DNA of 64,000 nt, taken from NCBI RefSeq assembly GCF_020148105.1, contig NZ_JAHLZE010000020.1:18755-82754 (forward strand), written 5' to 3'. Within the stretch, counting starts at the first letter, position 1. Every line of letters starts with the position of its first letter. Shown piece after piece: positions 50,790-60,431 of this stretch. The DNA comes from Methanobrevibacter sp. TMH8 (GTDB lineage: Archaea > Methanobacteriota > Methanobacteria > Methanobacteriales > Methanobacteriaceae). The notes beneath the pieces were generated by a model. It saw only the letters and a program-made list of their open reading frames with translations. It had not been told where the DNA came from and made no database searches. Made by a program: the position numbers and the translations under genes.

Positions 50790-52202
50790 ATGCTTTCTAA
50801 TAAAGTGAGTCTAAAAGAACTGAAAAAAAAGGGGAAGAATACTTCTATATATGGAAGTAGATATGTTTCTGAACCTATTCCTAAGTTTGAAATTCCAGAA
50901 GAGGGTATGCCTTCTAAAGCAGCTTATCAACTAATTAGTGATGAGTTAAATCTAGATGGAAATCCGAATTTAAATCTTGCAAGTTTTGTAACTACTTGGA
51001 TGGAAGATGAAGCAGATATGTTGATTTCTCAAACCAATGGAAAAAATTTTGTAGATAATGATGAATATCCTCAAACACAAATCATACAAAATAGGGTAAT
51101 AAACATGCTAGCACGTCTTTTTAATGCTCCACATAATTGTGAATTTGTAGGAACAAGTACTATTGGTTCTTCTGAAGCTATAATGCTAGGAATCCTTGCA
51201 CATAAATGGACTTGGAGAGAAAATAGAAAAGCTAAATGTGCAGATTGTTCTAAACCAAATATAGTAATGGGTGCTGATGTTCATGTTGTATGGGAGAAGT
51301 TTGCAAAATACTTTGATGTTGAACTTCGTATGGTTCCAATGGAAGAAAATGAATATACTTTAACTGCAGACAATGTAAAGGAACATATTGATGAAAATAC
51401 TATAGCTGTAGGAGTTGTTCTTGGGACTACTTTCACAGGACAAATAGATCAAATTCAAGAAATTAATGACCTTTTGGAAGATGTTAAAGATGAAAAAGGA
51501 TGGGATATCCCTATTCATGTAGATGGTGCAAGTGGTGCATTTGTTATCCCATTTTTGGATCCTGACTTTGAATGGGATTTTAGATTGTCTCATGTAAGAT
51601 CTATTAATGTTTCTGGCCATAAATATGGTCTTGTTTATCCTGGAGTAGGTTGGTTGATTTTTAAAGACAAAAAATTCCTTTCAGATGATTTAGTTTTTGA
51701 AGTTAATTATCTTGGAGGTATAATTCCAACTTTTAATCTTAATTTCTCAAAAGGAAGTAGTATGATAATAGCTCAATATTACAATCTTTTACGTCTTGGT
51801 AAGGAAGGATATTCAAATATTATGAATAATCTTATGGAAACTACTACTTATCTTGCGGAAACTCTTGAAAATACAGGTTACTTTAAGCTATTGGATGAAG
51901 AATTATCACTTCCAATTTTAGCTATTAAATTAACTGATAAAGTAGAAAAAATTGATGCTTTAGGGAATTTAGATGTATTTGAAATATCAAGAAAGCTTAG
52001 GGGACGAGGATGGTTAGTTCCAGCTTATACTCTCCCGCATAATTCTCAAAAAACTGCAGTTTTGAGAATTGTTATTAAAGAGAATTTTACAAGAGATATG
52101 GCTGATTTATTAGTTAATGATATAAAAAATATATTTAAAACTCATGAAGAAGTATCTACAGAAGATTTAGATAAGAAAAACCCTTCAATTAATATATTTT
52201 AA
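50790..52202 (+). CDS. gadB: Glutamate decarboxylase (PLP-dependent)
   Basis: Decarboxylates glutamate to GABA and CO2. 470 residues from ATG 50790 after AGGAGA; an upstream start at 50688 only adds an AT-derived hydrophobic stretch. PLP fold type [29 protein letters not shown], and Lys278 in [11 protein letters not shown], the Schiff-base lysine. Length and order match bacterial GadA/GadB closely. Methanogens also have the shorter MfnA tyrosine/aspartate decarboxylase, from which this clearly differs. Position inside an arg gene group is odd and suggests acquisition. Confidence 0.92.
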   Translation: MLSNKVSLKELKKKGKNTSIYGSRYVSEPIPKFEIPEEGMPSKAAYQLISDELNLDGNPNLNLASFVTTWMEDEADMLISQTNGKNFVDNDEYPQTQIIQNRVINMLARLFNAPHNCEFVGTSTIGSSEAIMLGILAHKWTWRENRKAKCADCSKPNIVMGADVHVVWEKFAKYFDVELRMVPMEENEYTLTADNVKEHIDENTIAVGVVLGTTFTGQIDQIQEINDLLEDVKDEKGWDIPIHVDGASGAFVIPFLDPDFEWDFRLSHVRSINVSGHKYGLVYPGVGWLIFKDKKFLSDDLVFEVNYLGGIIPTFNLNFSKGSSMIIAQYYNLLRLGKEGYSNIMNNLMETTTYLAETLENTGYFKLLDEELSLPILAIKLTDKVEKIDALGNLDVFEISRKLRGRGWLVPAYTLPHNSQKTAVLRIVIKENFTRDMADLLVNDIKNIFKTHEEVSTEDLDKKNPSINIF

Positions 52203-52357
52203 AATTTTAAAATTAATATAAAAATTAATATAAATATTAATATATTTTAATAATATTTTTATTAAATAAAATATCAATATTAAATAGAGTATCAATAATA
52301 AAATAATATTTAGTTGAAATAGTTATTATTAATTGAGTTATTGAAACAATTTAGTAT

Positions 52358-52508
52358 TAAGTAATTATATGGAAATCTGATTGTATAAAAATAATTAATA
52401 GTTAAGTAATTATATGGAAATCTGATTGTATAAGAATAGTTAGTTAAGTATTATATGGGAATCTGATTGTATAAAAGCAATTAATAGTTAAGTGATTGTA
52501 TATGGAAA
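52358..52508 (+). repeat. Tandem repeats of the argB start region
   Basis: Three copies of a unit starting TAAGTAATTATATGGAAATC (52358, 52403 and 52445) and a partial fourth (from 52489) that contains the true argB start. Each of the three has an ATG at the position of the argB ATG, opening ATG GAA ATC TGA (52369 and 52414) or ATG GGA ATC TGA (52455). Confidence 0.88.
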
Positions 52509-53383
52509 CAGTAAATATTTTGATTGAGGCATTGCCTTATATAAAGAAATTTCATCATAAAAAAATCATGATAAAGTATGGTGGACATGCTATGATTGAT
52601 GAAGAAGCTATGAATTCTACAGCCCGTGATACGGTTTTACTTAAATATGTAGGTATGGAACCTATTGTAGTTCATGGTGGAGGTCCTGAAATTACTCGTT
52701 CTATGAATAAAATGGGTAAAGAACCTAAATTCATAAAAGGTCTTCGTGTTACTGATGAAGAAACAATGGATATAGTAACTATGGTTTTAGTTGGTAAAAT
52801 TAGTACAGATATTGTTTCTAAAATTGGTTTTCATGGTGGAAAAGCTACAGGTGTTTCTGGAAAAGATAGCCAATTAATTGTAGCTTCAAAAAAAGCTCCA
52901 CATACCATAAAGGATGAAGAAACTGGAGAAGAACATATTGTTGATTTGGGTTTAGTTGGTCAAATTGATTCTTTAAATACTGAAATTGTTCAAATGTTCA
53001 CTGAAAATGATTATATTCCTGTTATTTCTCCTATTGGTGTTGATGATAATGGGGATACCTTAAATCTCAATGCTGATACAGTAGCTGGTGAAGTAGCTGC
53101 TAAATTAGATTCTGAAAAATTAATTATTCTGACTGATGTTCCAGGTGTTCTTAAAGATCCAAATGATCCTAGTAGTTTAATAAAAAAGATAAAAATTGAT
53201 GAAGTTGAGGAACTTATCAAAAATGGAACTATTAGTGGTGGAATGATTCCTAAAATAGAAACTTGTGTTAAAGCTATTGAAGGAGGAGTAAAATCAGTAC
53301 ATATAATTGATGGTAGAGTGAAACACTCTCTACTTCTTGAGATTTTCACTACTAGTGGTATTGGAACAATGATTACTAAATAA
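52502..53383 (+). CDS. argB: Acetylglutamate kinase ArgB
   Basis: Phosphorylates N-acetylglutamate, second step of arginine synthesis. 293 residues from ATG 52502; the TTG at 52496 is part of its GTGAT ribosome site. Amino-acid kinase fold: [47 protein letters not shown], and [26 protein letters not shown] and an arginine-type C-terminus are normal. Upstream leader carries three tandem copies of its own start region. Confidence 0.97.
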   Translation: METVNILIEALPYIKKFHHKKIMIKYGGHAMIDEEAMNSTARDTVLLKYVGMEPIVVHGGGPEITRSMNKMGKEPKFIKGLRVTDEETMDIVTMVLVGKISTDIVSKIGFHGGKATGVSGKDSQLIVASKKAPHTIKDEETGEEHIVDLGLVGQIDSLNTEIVQMFTENDYIPVISPIGVDDNGDTLNLNADTVAGEVAAKLDSEKLIILTDVPGVLKDPNDPSSLIKKIKIDEVEELIKNGTISGGMIPKIETCVKAIEGGVKSVHIIDGRVKHSLLLEIFTTSGIGTMITK

Positions 53384-53698
53384 TTTCTTAGATGTTTGTT
53401 TCTTTCCTTTTTTATTTATTATCATTTTCTTAATCTATTATTTACTCTTTTTTAATCCTTTTTTCTAAATTCACTTATTTTAATTCATTTTTAAATTTTT
53501 TAATCATTTTTTAAAATACTATTTTTTCTTAAAAAATCCTTTTATAGATTTATTTTTATAAAATTATTTTTATTCTTTACTTTTCTTTTTTAGTTTTTTA
53601 ATATTTAATTATCCATTTTTTATTATTTGTTATTTTTCTGTTTTCTATTTTATATTTCTTTTTTTGTTTTTTTATTGAATGAACGATAGGCAAAAGTA
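53384..53698. terminator. T-rich terminator region after argB
   Basis: Plus-strand T runs from about 53390 to 53665, typical of archaeal U-rich termination. No gene seen. Confidence 0.5.
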
Positions 53699-53955
53699 TT
53701 TATATAAGTTTTCATAAATTATTTTTGTTCTCAGTATGTTAGATAAATATGAATTTTAGTATAATAGTTTTGCTACTTTACTAATTGTCACTGTTATTTT
53801 TTCTGTATGCTTTGGGGGGTGGGGAGCAAATTCAATGCTTTTTTGGATTTAATAAAAATTGTATAGATTTTCTATCTTTTTTTTTGATTAAAAAAAGAGT
53901 ATTGTACATACATATATGATGTGACCTAATATTTTTAGGTCTTGGAGATATATTT
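53699..53955 (+). promoter_or_regulatory. Adhesin promoter and structured leader
   Basis: TATA box TTTATATA at 53699-53706 with purine-rich sequence before it. The transcript would have a leader of about 225 bases. It holds a G-rich run (GGGGGGTGGGG, 53814-53824), rare in this genome, and a perfect 7-bp hairpin GACCTAA / TTAGGTC (53923-53929, 53935-53941). The hairpin ends two bases before the GGAG ribosome site (53944-53947), so it could influence translation. Confidence 0.6.
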
Positions 53956-56726
53956 ATGGTAGAAAATATTGGGATAGCTGATAATTCTGAAGCTAAAGAT
54001 ATTCATGTGTTTTCTAATCCTCATTTGAAGTTTGTAGCATTTGTAATATTTTTTGTTTGTTTTTTTGCAATTGTTTCTAGTGTTAGTGCTGCGAGTTTTA
54101 ATAGTAGTTCTAGTTCTTCTGATATTCAGAATTTCATAAATACTGGTTCAGGAGATGATGATATTGTTCTTGAGGAAGGCGATTATATTGATACTCTTTA
54201 TAATTTGAATGTTTCAAGGAAAGTTAATATAAAATCCAATGGCCAAGTGAATATAAAAAGTAATACTGGAGGTACTCTTTTTAATATCACAGCTAGGAAT
54301 GTACAGATTCTTAATTTGAATATCAGTGGCTATCAGACAGCTATATACTCAAATACTGGTGGTTTATCAGTCATAGGCAATAATATTACTACTATTGATA
54401 GTAGTATTAATATCGATGGTAGTGGTGACTTATCTGGTATATCGCTAGAGAATAATACTATAATTTCTTCTGTTAGTAGCAGTACTTATGGTGCTGTTTA
54501 TGTGAATGCTAATAGTGGTTCTACTGTTGGTATTTTGGTAAAAAATAATAATATCACAGCTAATAATCCAACTAATTCTTATGGTATGGGTTTTAATGTC
54601 GCATACTGTGATAATTCACTATTTTTTGAAAACAACAACATCACAGGAAACTCAGGGATGGTGTTTATATGGATACATCCAACAGCAACAATACTATAAC
54701 TTTCACCAACAATAACATCACAGGAACCTCTGGGTTTGGTGTTTCTCTGTCTGCATACAGCAGTAACAATACTATAACTTTCACCAGCAACAATATCACA
54801 GGAACCTCAGGGGATGGTGTTTATCTTTATGTGGGCAGTAGCAATAATACTATAACTCTCACCAGCAACAACATCATAGCAACAGGGGCTGGTGTTTATT
54901 TGTCTGCATACAGCAGTAACAATACTATAACTCTCACCAGCAACAACATCACAGGAACTGGGGCTGGTGTTGATTTGTCTGCACACAGCAGTAACAATAC
55001 CATAAGTCTCACCAATAATAATATCACAGGAACCTCAGGGGATGGTGTTTATATGGATACATCCAACAGCAACAATACTATAACTTTCACCAACAATAAT
55101 ATCACAGGAACCTCGGGGGGTGGTGTTTCTCTGTCTACATACAGCAGTAACAATACTATAACTTTCACCAACAATAATATCACAGGAACCTCAGGGGATG
55201 GTGTTTATCTGTATGCGGACAGCAGTAACAATACTATAACTCTCACCAGCAACAACATCACAGGAACAGTTGCTGGTGTTGATTTGTCTGTATACGGCAG
55301 CAACAACACCGTAACTCTTACCAGCAACAACATCACAGGAACTTCAGGGTCTGGTGTTGAGTTGTATGCATACAGCAACAACACCATTTTGAATTTTATT
55401 GGGAACAATATTACTGGCATTAGTTATGCTATGTATTTTTATTCTTATGATCAGTTTAGTGGTTTGTCTTTGTTGAATAATACTTTTAAAAGTGATGATG
55501 TTGGTTTGTATTTTGTCTTAGGTGGTACTGTTTTGAGTGATATTCTTGTTAAAGGTAATACTATTTTTGCTGTTAACAAAGGTATTGGATTTGTAGAGTA
55601 TAGTCCTAGTTCTGTTAATCTGACTGTTAATTATAATCGTATAATTGCTAGTGTTGGTTTAGATTTTACAACTACTGATGCTGGTAGTAATTTTGATTAT
55701 AATTGGTGGGGAATAAACGATATTAGTAGTAAAATTATTAATTTTAATATTAATAATCATTATATCTTAAATATCACTAACCTCACTAGTTTAGCTAATG
55801 TTCATCATGGAGATAAAGTTAATTTTGCTTTGCTAGTTTTAAATACTACATTAACTAATGTTGGTGTTGAAAACTTACCTTACTTTGTCATCACTGGACT
55901 TTTTAATGGTGAAAGCTATAATACTACTACTGATGATCTATTTGTTCATCAATTCACTATTCCAAGTGGAGGAATACAAACTATTGATGATTTGTTAGAT
56001 GAACAGTATGTTTCTTTAGAGTTTAATGCTTCTAAAGGTAATACTAGTTCAACTATTGTTGTTCCAGATAATGCTAGTACTAGTAAGACAGTTGATATTA
56101 TTGGTATAGCTACTGATAATGATGGTAATCCTTTAGCTAATATTGTAATTACTGTTACTGTTGATGGAGTTACACATAATGTGACAACTGATAGTAATGG
56201 TCGTTGGTATTTAGCTTATAAACCAACACGCACTGGAAATGTTAATGTTTCTGTATTTTGGACAGGAAACAATGATTATAATGGATTTGAAAATAGTACT
56301 CATTTCAACGTAAAAAAAGGTAATATTAATGTATTTATTACTGTTATTGAGAATTCTGATGGATCTGTTACTATTGTAGCTAATGTCACTAATGAAGATG
56401 GTGATCCTTTAGCTGATTTCCCAGTTGATTTTATTTTAAATGGTAAAAGTGTAGGTAGTAAAACTACTGATAAAAATGGTATTGCATCTATAACTATACC
56501 TGCAAATAAGCTCAAAAATGGTAAAAACATTATAACTGTAAAAGTTAGTGGAGGTAGCAACTTCAATGATGCTGTAGAATCTACAGAATTTACAGTATCA
56601 GTTAATGGTAATAAATCTAGTGATAATCCAGTATCTAATGCTGCTATGAAAAAAACAGGAATGCCTATATTTGTATTGTTTGTGTTAGCTATCTTTAGTC
56701 TATTAGCTTATAGAAGAAAAAAATAG
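53956..56726 (+). pseudogene. Repeat-rich adhesin-like protein interrupted by a one-base frameshift
   Basis: The frame from ATG 53956 runs to a stop at 54699; a second frame runs to 56726. They are one gene: at 54655-54657 the sequence has CAGGGATGG where repeat copies have CAGGGGATGG, so one G is missing. Full product about 920 residues. It has an N-terminal export helix (about 25-46), a beta-helix-type region with about ten 25-26-residue units of the SNNTITFTNNNITGTSG kind, two Ig-like domains (PLANIVITVTVDG and PLADFPVDFILNG types), and a C-terminal anchor MPIFVLFVLAIFSLLAYRRKK-like (hydrophobic then basic). Off-state of a phase-variable gene, pseudogene or sequencing error cannot be separated. 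Confidence 0.85.
54625..55400 (+). repeat. Coding tandem repeats in the adhesin
   Basis: About ten units of roughly 75-78 bases with blocks such as AACAATACTATAACTTTCAC and AACATCACAGGAAC. They are far richer in C and G than the rest of the gene and use AAC, AGC, ACC and ATC codons that neighbours avoid. The repeats remain highly similar in DNA, so unit number can change by recombination. The sequence before and after returns to the AT-rich codon style. Confidence 0.88.
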
Positions 56727-56911
56727 TAAAAAATATAAAAATTTAATTTAAGTAAGTTGATTATATTTATTTATTAATTAAATAGGTTTATGAATCAACT
56801 TATGTTTTTATTTTTAAAATAATAATTATAATATATAGTATAATTCAAGGATTAAAATCAGTTAGATTCTTGCTATAAAAGCTTATTTTTAATGATAATT
56901 ATAAAAATAAA

Positions 56912-57949
56912 TCAAATTAATTGTTTTAATTCATTTTTAATAGCATCAGCCATATCCATTGTTTTAGAATTTCCTCCTAAATCGGGAGTAGCTACTTTTT
57001 TAGTTTTCAAAACATTTTCAACAGCTAATCTAATTTGATCACCGTAATACTTTTCTTTTAAAAAGTCTAACATCATAGCTATTGATAAAATCATAGCTAT
57101 GGGATTAGCTATATTTTGTCCAGCTATATCAGGACCAGAGCCATGGACTGGTTCAAATAATCCATTATTATCTCCTACATTAGCTGAAGGTGAAAGTCCA
57201 AGGCCTCCAACTAGACCTGCTGCTTCATCAGAAATAATATCTCCATATAAATTACTTGTAACAATAATTCCAAATTCTTGAGGTTTTGTAATAAGATACA
57301 TTGCTGTTGCATCTATGTAATAATCATTGACAACTATATTTTGATTAATTTTGGAGTAATCTTTAGCTATATTATAAAAAGCTTCTTTAAATATTCCATC
57401 GGTTTTTTTTAATACATTTGCTTTATGGACACATGTAACTCTTTTTCTATCTTCCTCAATAGCTTTTTTAAATGCATAATTACAAATTTTTTCACTAGCT
57501 CTTTTAGTTATTACTCTAGTAGCTATTGATTTAATAGTTTTAAATTTTTCTTTCTCTTTTTTTTCTTCTAGGGATTCTATTTGAGAATATAATCCTTCGG
57601 TGTTTTCTCTAACAATTAGAAAGTCAAGATTTTGGAATAGGGAATTAACTCCTTCAAATGACTTTACTGGACGTAAATTAGCGAATACATCAAGTTCTTT
57701 TCTTAAAGTAATTATTGGACTTTTTTCTCCATGAGTTGATGTAATAGCTCCAAATAGTGTAGCTGAACTGTTTTTTGCAATTTTTACAGTTTCTTCAGGA
57801 ATTGTTAATCCTGTCTTTTGAAAATATTCATCTCCTGCATGAGCTTCTATATAATCAAAATTTAAATCTAATGATTCGAGTATGGTCAACCCTGCTTCCA
57901 TAACTTCTTTTCCTACTCCATCTCCACCAATTGTAGCTATCTTTTTCAT
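56912..57949 (-). CDS. aksF: Isocitrate/isopropylmalate dehydrogenase family, probable AksF
   Basis: 345 residues, beta-decarboxylating dehydrogenase. IATIGGDGVGKEV, RENTEGLYSQIE, the catalytic lysine region VTCVHKANVLKKTDGIF, NLYGDIISDEAAG and the NAD-binding GLFEPVHGSGPDIAGQNIANP. FGAITSTHGEKSPIITLRK resembles the homoisocitrate dehydrogenase AksF of coenzyme B synthesis better than LeuB, which usually lacks GAITS. LeuB remains possible. The start region contains a perfect 19-base tandem repeat creating short upstream frames. Confidence 0.78.
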   Translation of the reverse strand: MKKIATIGGDGVGKEVMEAGLTILESLDLNFDYIEAHAGDEYFQKTGLTIPEETVKIAKNSSATLFGAITSTHGEKSPIITLRKELDVFANLRPVKSFEGVNSLFQNLDFLIVRENTEGLYSQIESLEEKKEKEKFKTIKSIATRVITKRASEKICNYAFKKAIEEDRKRVTCVHKANVLKKTDGIFKEAFYNIAKDYSKINQNIVVNDYYIDATAMYLITKPQEFGIIVTSNLYGDIISDEAAGLVGGLGLSPSANVGDNNGLFEPVHGSGPDIAGQNIANPIAMILSIAMMLDFLKEKYYGDQIRLAVENVLKTKKVATPDLGGNSKTMDMADAIKNELKQLI

Positions 57950-57957
57950 GATTTTAT

Positions 57958-57995
57958 CCCATTTTTATTAAAATTTCCCATTTTTATTAAAATTT
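57958..57995 (-). repeat. Tandem duplication of the aksF-like ribosome-site region
   Basis: CCCATTTTTATTAAAATTT occurs twice in tandem (57958-57976 and 57977-57995). On the minus strand each copy carries ATGGGA. The outer ATG opens an 11-codon frame whose TGA overlaps the gene's start codon (ATGA). The inner ATG opens ATG GGA TAA. Confidence 0.88.
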
Positions 57996-58400
57996 AATTT
58001 TATTAATTTTATAAATTTATAAATTAATTATATTAATTAAATTTATTAATTATATTAATTTGATAATTATATTATATAATAGTACTTTTATTTGTATTTA
58101 AGATTAATTACAATTAACTATTGATATGTCTAAATCTTAATAGTTAATTATTTATCTTATTAAAATAATAGTATTCATAATATATTGCTAATAGTTCGTG
58201 CCATTAATTATTAGAATTATAAATTTATTAAAATAATTAAATGTATTTTTAATAATTTTCATTTAAATTAACTTTTAATTTTATAATTTTAATTATATAA
58301 AACTGTTCGTACATTATGAAAGTATATATATTACATTTAAGTATATAATATATTAAGAAATATATAGATATTAAAAAAATTTAGATAAGGAGTTATTAGT
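57996..58400. other. Divergent intergenic region between aksF-like gene and HEAT protein
   Basis: AT-rich; must hold two divergent promoters. A TATA-like AAAGTATATATATTAC sits near 58319-58334. The sequence TAATAGTTCGTGCCATTAAT near 58188 is the only stretch with some GC. No gene seen. Confidence 0.4.
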
Positions 58401-58874
58401 ATGGAAAAATCAATACAAGAACTTATTCAAGATTTAAATGATGATGATGAGTTTGTTCAAGAAGAAGCTTTTGGTCTTCTAGAAATCAGGTCTGAAGAAT
58501 CTCTTGAACCATTAATAGAAGTTTTATCTACGAAAGGCACTACTAAAAATGTAAAAGAATTTTCTGCAAGATTATTAGGTGTAATTGGTGATGAAAAAGC
58601 AATTGATCCTTTAATAGCTACTTTGAGAGATAATAATAAGCTTGTAAGAAGAGAAGCTTCTACTGCATTAAGTCGAATGGGTGATAATGCAGTTGAACCA
58701 TTGATTAATATTTTAGATGATGATGATTGGAGAGTTAGAGGTGCAGCTGCTTGGGCACTAGGAAAAATTGGCGATAAACGTGCAATTGAACCTCTAAAAA
58801 ATCTTTTAGATGATGAAAGTGGTTTTGTTAGAACTGGGGCTAAATTCGCAGTAGATAGTATTGAGAATACTTAA
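58401..58874 (+). CDS. HEAT-repeat protein (PBS-lyase type)
   Basis: 157 residues made of about four HEAT repeats of ~31 residues: AIDPLIATLRDNNKLVRREASTAL-like units (shown here by the pattern PLI..L.D....VR..A..AL), with AVEPLINILDDDDWRVRGAA and AIEPLKNLLDDESGFVRTGA. Related to phycocyanobilin-lyase-type HEAT repeats, which in archaea serve as protein-binding scaffolds rather than lyases. AAGGAG precedes the ATG. Partner unknown. Confidence 0.88.
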   Translation: MEKSIQELIQDLNDDDEFVQEEAFGLLEIRSEESLEPLIEVLSTKGTTKNVKEFSARLLGVIGDEKAIDPLIATLRDNNKLVRREASTALSRMGDNAVEPLINILDDDDWRVRGAAAWALGKIGDKRAIEPLKNLLDDESGFVRTGAKFAVDSIENT

Positions 58875-59273
58875 TTCTCTTTATTTTTTATTATTTCTTA
58901 ATTAATTTGTTTTAATCGGATTCTATTACTTTTTTATCTCATTTTTATTCATTTTTATTATTAATCTCATTTTTATTTATCTTTTAATTTTTCTTTCAAT
59001 TTTAAAAGATTTCAATATTAAATTTCAATATTAAATATTCTAAATATAAATAATATAGATAATATAATATATTAAATATAAAATATAATTGAATATAATA
59101 ATATAATTGAATGTACAATATTATTGAATATTCAATATAATATAATTGAATTGTTTATATTCTATTGATTTGATTTTGAATAATAAAAATAATCTATTTT
59201 TATGAAATTTTTTTAAACAATTTCTATAAAAAACTTTTTTAATGCTATGTTTATTCAGAAAAAGTAAGTAGTA

Positions 59274-59287
59274 GGAAATCTATTTCC
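59274..59287. promoter_or_regulatory. NrpR-type nitrogen operator at an orphan promoter
   Basis: GGAAATCTATTTCC is an exact GGAA-N6-TTCC, as at nifH. It ends six bases before TTTATATA (59294-59301), overlapping the usual BRE position, so the repressor would block TBP/TFB binding. This arrangement is known for other methanogen nitrogen promoters. Confidence 0.78.
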
Positions 59288-59319
59288 GGTAAATTTATAT
59301 ATGAGAACATACAATAGTA

Positions 59320-59500
59320 GTAATGCTGATAATTAATTATATAATATATTCTGTATTGTATTCCTTTCAATTATCATAATTATTGTTTTTAGCTATTTAT
59401 TTGATTTAATGTCGAACTAAACTGTTTAGTCAGTAATTTGAAACTGTAGCTTTACATAATAATTAAAAATTTAATACTAGCTTAGATTTCCTACTGATAG
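59320..59500 (+). ncRNA. Candidate nitrogen-regulated small RNA
   Basis: Approximate extent: start inferred from the TATA box at 59294, end from the inverted-repeat arm AGATTTCCTACT (59484-59495) and the following A/T run. It contains the hairpin ACTAAA-CTG-TTTAGT (about 59417-59431) and GC-bearing segments (CAGTAATTTGAAACTGTAGC) unlike surrounding spacer. No credible ORF. The arm UUUCCUACU can pair with AGUAGGAA at the start of the nif leader. All functional claims are inference. Confidence 0.4.
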
Positions 59501-59730
59501 TTTTAAATTCAAAAATTTTTTAAATTATTGAATATAAATAATAATATAATAATTATTTAAATTTTTAATATTTCATAATATATTTTAAATTTTATATTAT
59601 ATTTTTTATAATTTATTAAAAATTATTAAAAATTAATTAAAAAATATCATATATTATGTTAAATGTTATATTAGAAATATTATATTAGATTTATATTTAT
59701 TAATTTACAACAATCTCAAGGAAGTCGATT

Positions 59731-60378
59731 ATGATTAAAATAGGAATATTAAACCTACAAGGTGCAGTAAGTGAACACCTTGAAATGACTCAAAAAACTA
59801 TTGAAAGGATGAATATGGAAAATGAAATTATAGCTATCCCAGTAAGATACGCTGATGAAGTAGCTCAATGTAATGGAATTATCATTTCTGGTGGAGAAAG
59901 TACAGTTATTGGTAAACTTATTAAAGAAAGAGGGATTGATAAAGTAATTAAAGATAATCAAATTCCTGTTTTTGGAACTTGTGCTGGAATGGTTCTACTT
60001 TCTAAAAAAACCGATTATGATCAAGAAATTCTTGGAATCATGGATGTTGAAGTAAAAAGAAATGCATTTGGCAGACAAAAAGATTCTTTTGAAAACGAAG
60101 TCAATATCTTTGGAACTACCTATCCTGGTGTTTTCATAAGAGCTCCTGCGGTTTCATCTATTCTTGATAGTAATGCTGATAATAATCTCAATAATGAGGA
60201 TATTAATGCGGTAAATAATCTTGATAAAGTTGAAATATTGTCTGAACTTGATTCAAATATTGTAGCTGTAAAGCAAGGAAATAATATGGCAATGTCTTTT
60301 CATCCAGAGCTTACTTGTGATACTAGATTACATGAATATTATCTTAATGAAGTTATAAAATTGAATAAAAATGTTTAA
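59731..60378 (+). CDS. pdxT: Pyridoxal 5'-phosphate synthase glutaminase PdxT
   Basis: Glutaminase subunit that feeds ammonia to PdxS for PLP synthesis. 215 residues. GILNLQGAVSEHLEM, ISGGESTVIGKLI, the nucleophile Cys84 in GTCAGMV, and His191/Glu193 in SFHPELT complete the class I triad. A ~20-residue Asn/Asp-rich insert (about 150-170) is unusual and probably slippage-derived. AAGGAAG precedes the ATG. A 26-base duplicate of its 3' end follows the stop codon. PLP is needed by the glutamate decarboxylase and transaminases. pdxS is not in the window. Confidence 0.95.
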   Translation: MIKIGILNLQGAVSEHLEMTQKTIERMNMENEIIAIPVRYADEVAQCNGIIISGGESTVIGKLIKERGIDKVIKDNQIPVFGTCAGMVLLSKKTDYDQEILGIMDVEVKRNAFGRQKDSFENEVNIFGTTYPGVFIRAPAVSSILDSNADNNLNNEDINAVNNLDKVEILSELDSNIVAVKQGNNMAMSFHPELTCDTRLHEYYLNEVIKLNKNV

Positions 60379-60411
60379 ATTAATATATTATCTTAATGAA
60401 GTTATAAAATT
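60337..60411 (+). repeat. 26-bp direct repeat of the pdxT 3' end
   Basis: TATTATCTTAATGAAGTTAT and the six following bases occur inside pdxT (60337-60362) and again after its stop (60386-60411). The period is 49 bases. The second copy contains ATG AAG TTA TAA. Confidence 0.85.
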
Positions 60412-60431
60412 AAATTTAGGAGAGGTTTCCA

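Larger units (their letters stand above)
58875..59730. other. 856-base region with a nitrogen operator and promoter but no clear gene
   Basis: T-rich terminator after the HEAT gene (about 58875-58990). Then AT-rich simple sequence, then an NrpR-type operator (59274-59287) beside a TATA box (59294-59301) and about 200 bases bounded by a 12-base inverted repeat. pdxT seems to have its own TATA (TTTATATTTA, about 59690-59699) so this promoter may serve something else. The longest ATG frame in the bounded part is about 18 codons without a ribosome site. Confidence 0.6.

Noticed and set aside
53814..53824. G-quadruplex in the adhesin leader
   Set aside because: Only two G tracts; a single-strand quadruplex normally needs four. 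Kept only as an unusual G run.
54669..55400. Regular repeats taken as a CRISPR array
   Set aside because: The repeats are in frame, encode an Asn-rich beta-helix, and have no unique spacers.
55205..55420. Minus-strand ORF across the adhesin repeats
   Set aside because: Shadow of the repeat units on the opposite strand; no independent support.
59331..59390. 18-codon ORF after the orphan nitrogen promoter
   Set aside because: No ribosome site, AT-derived composition and too short to support without proteomics.
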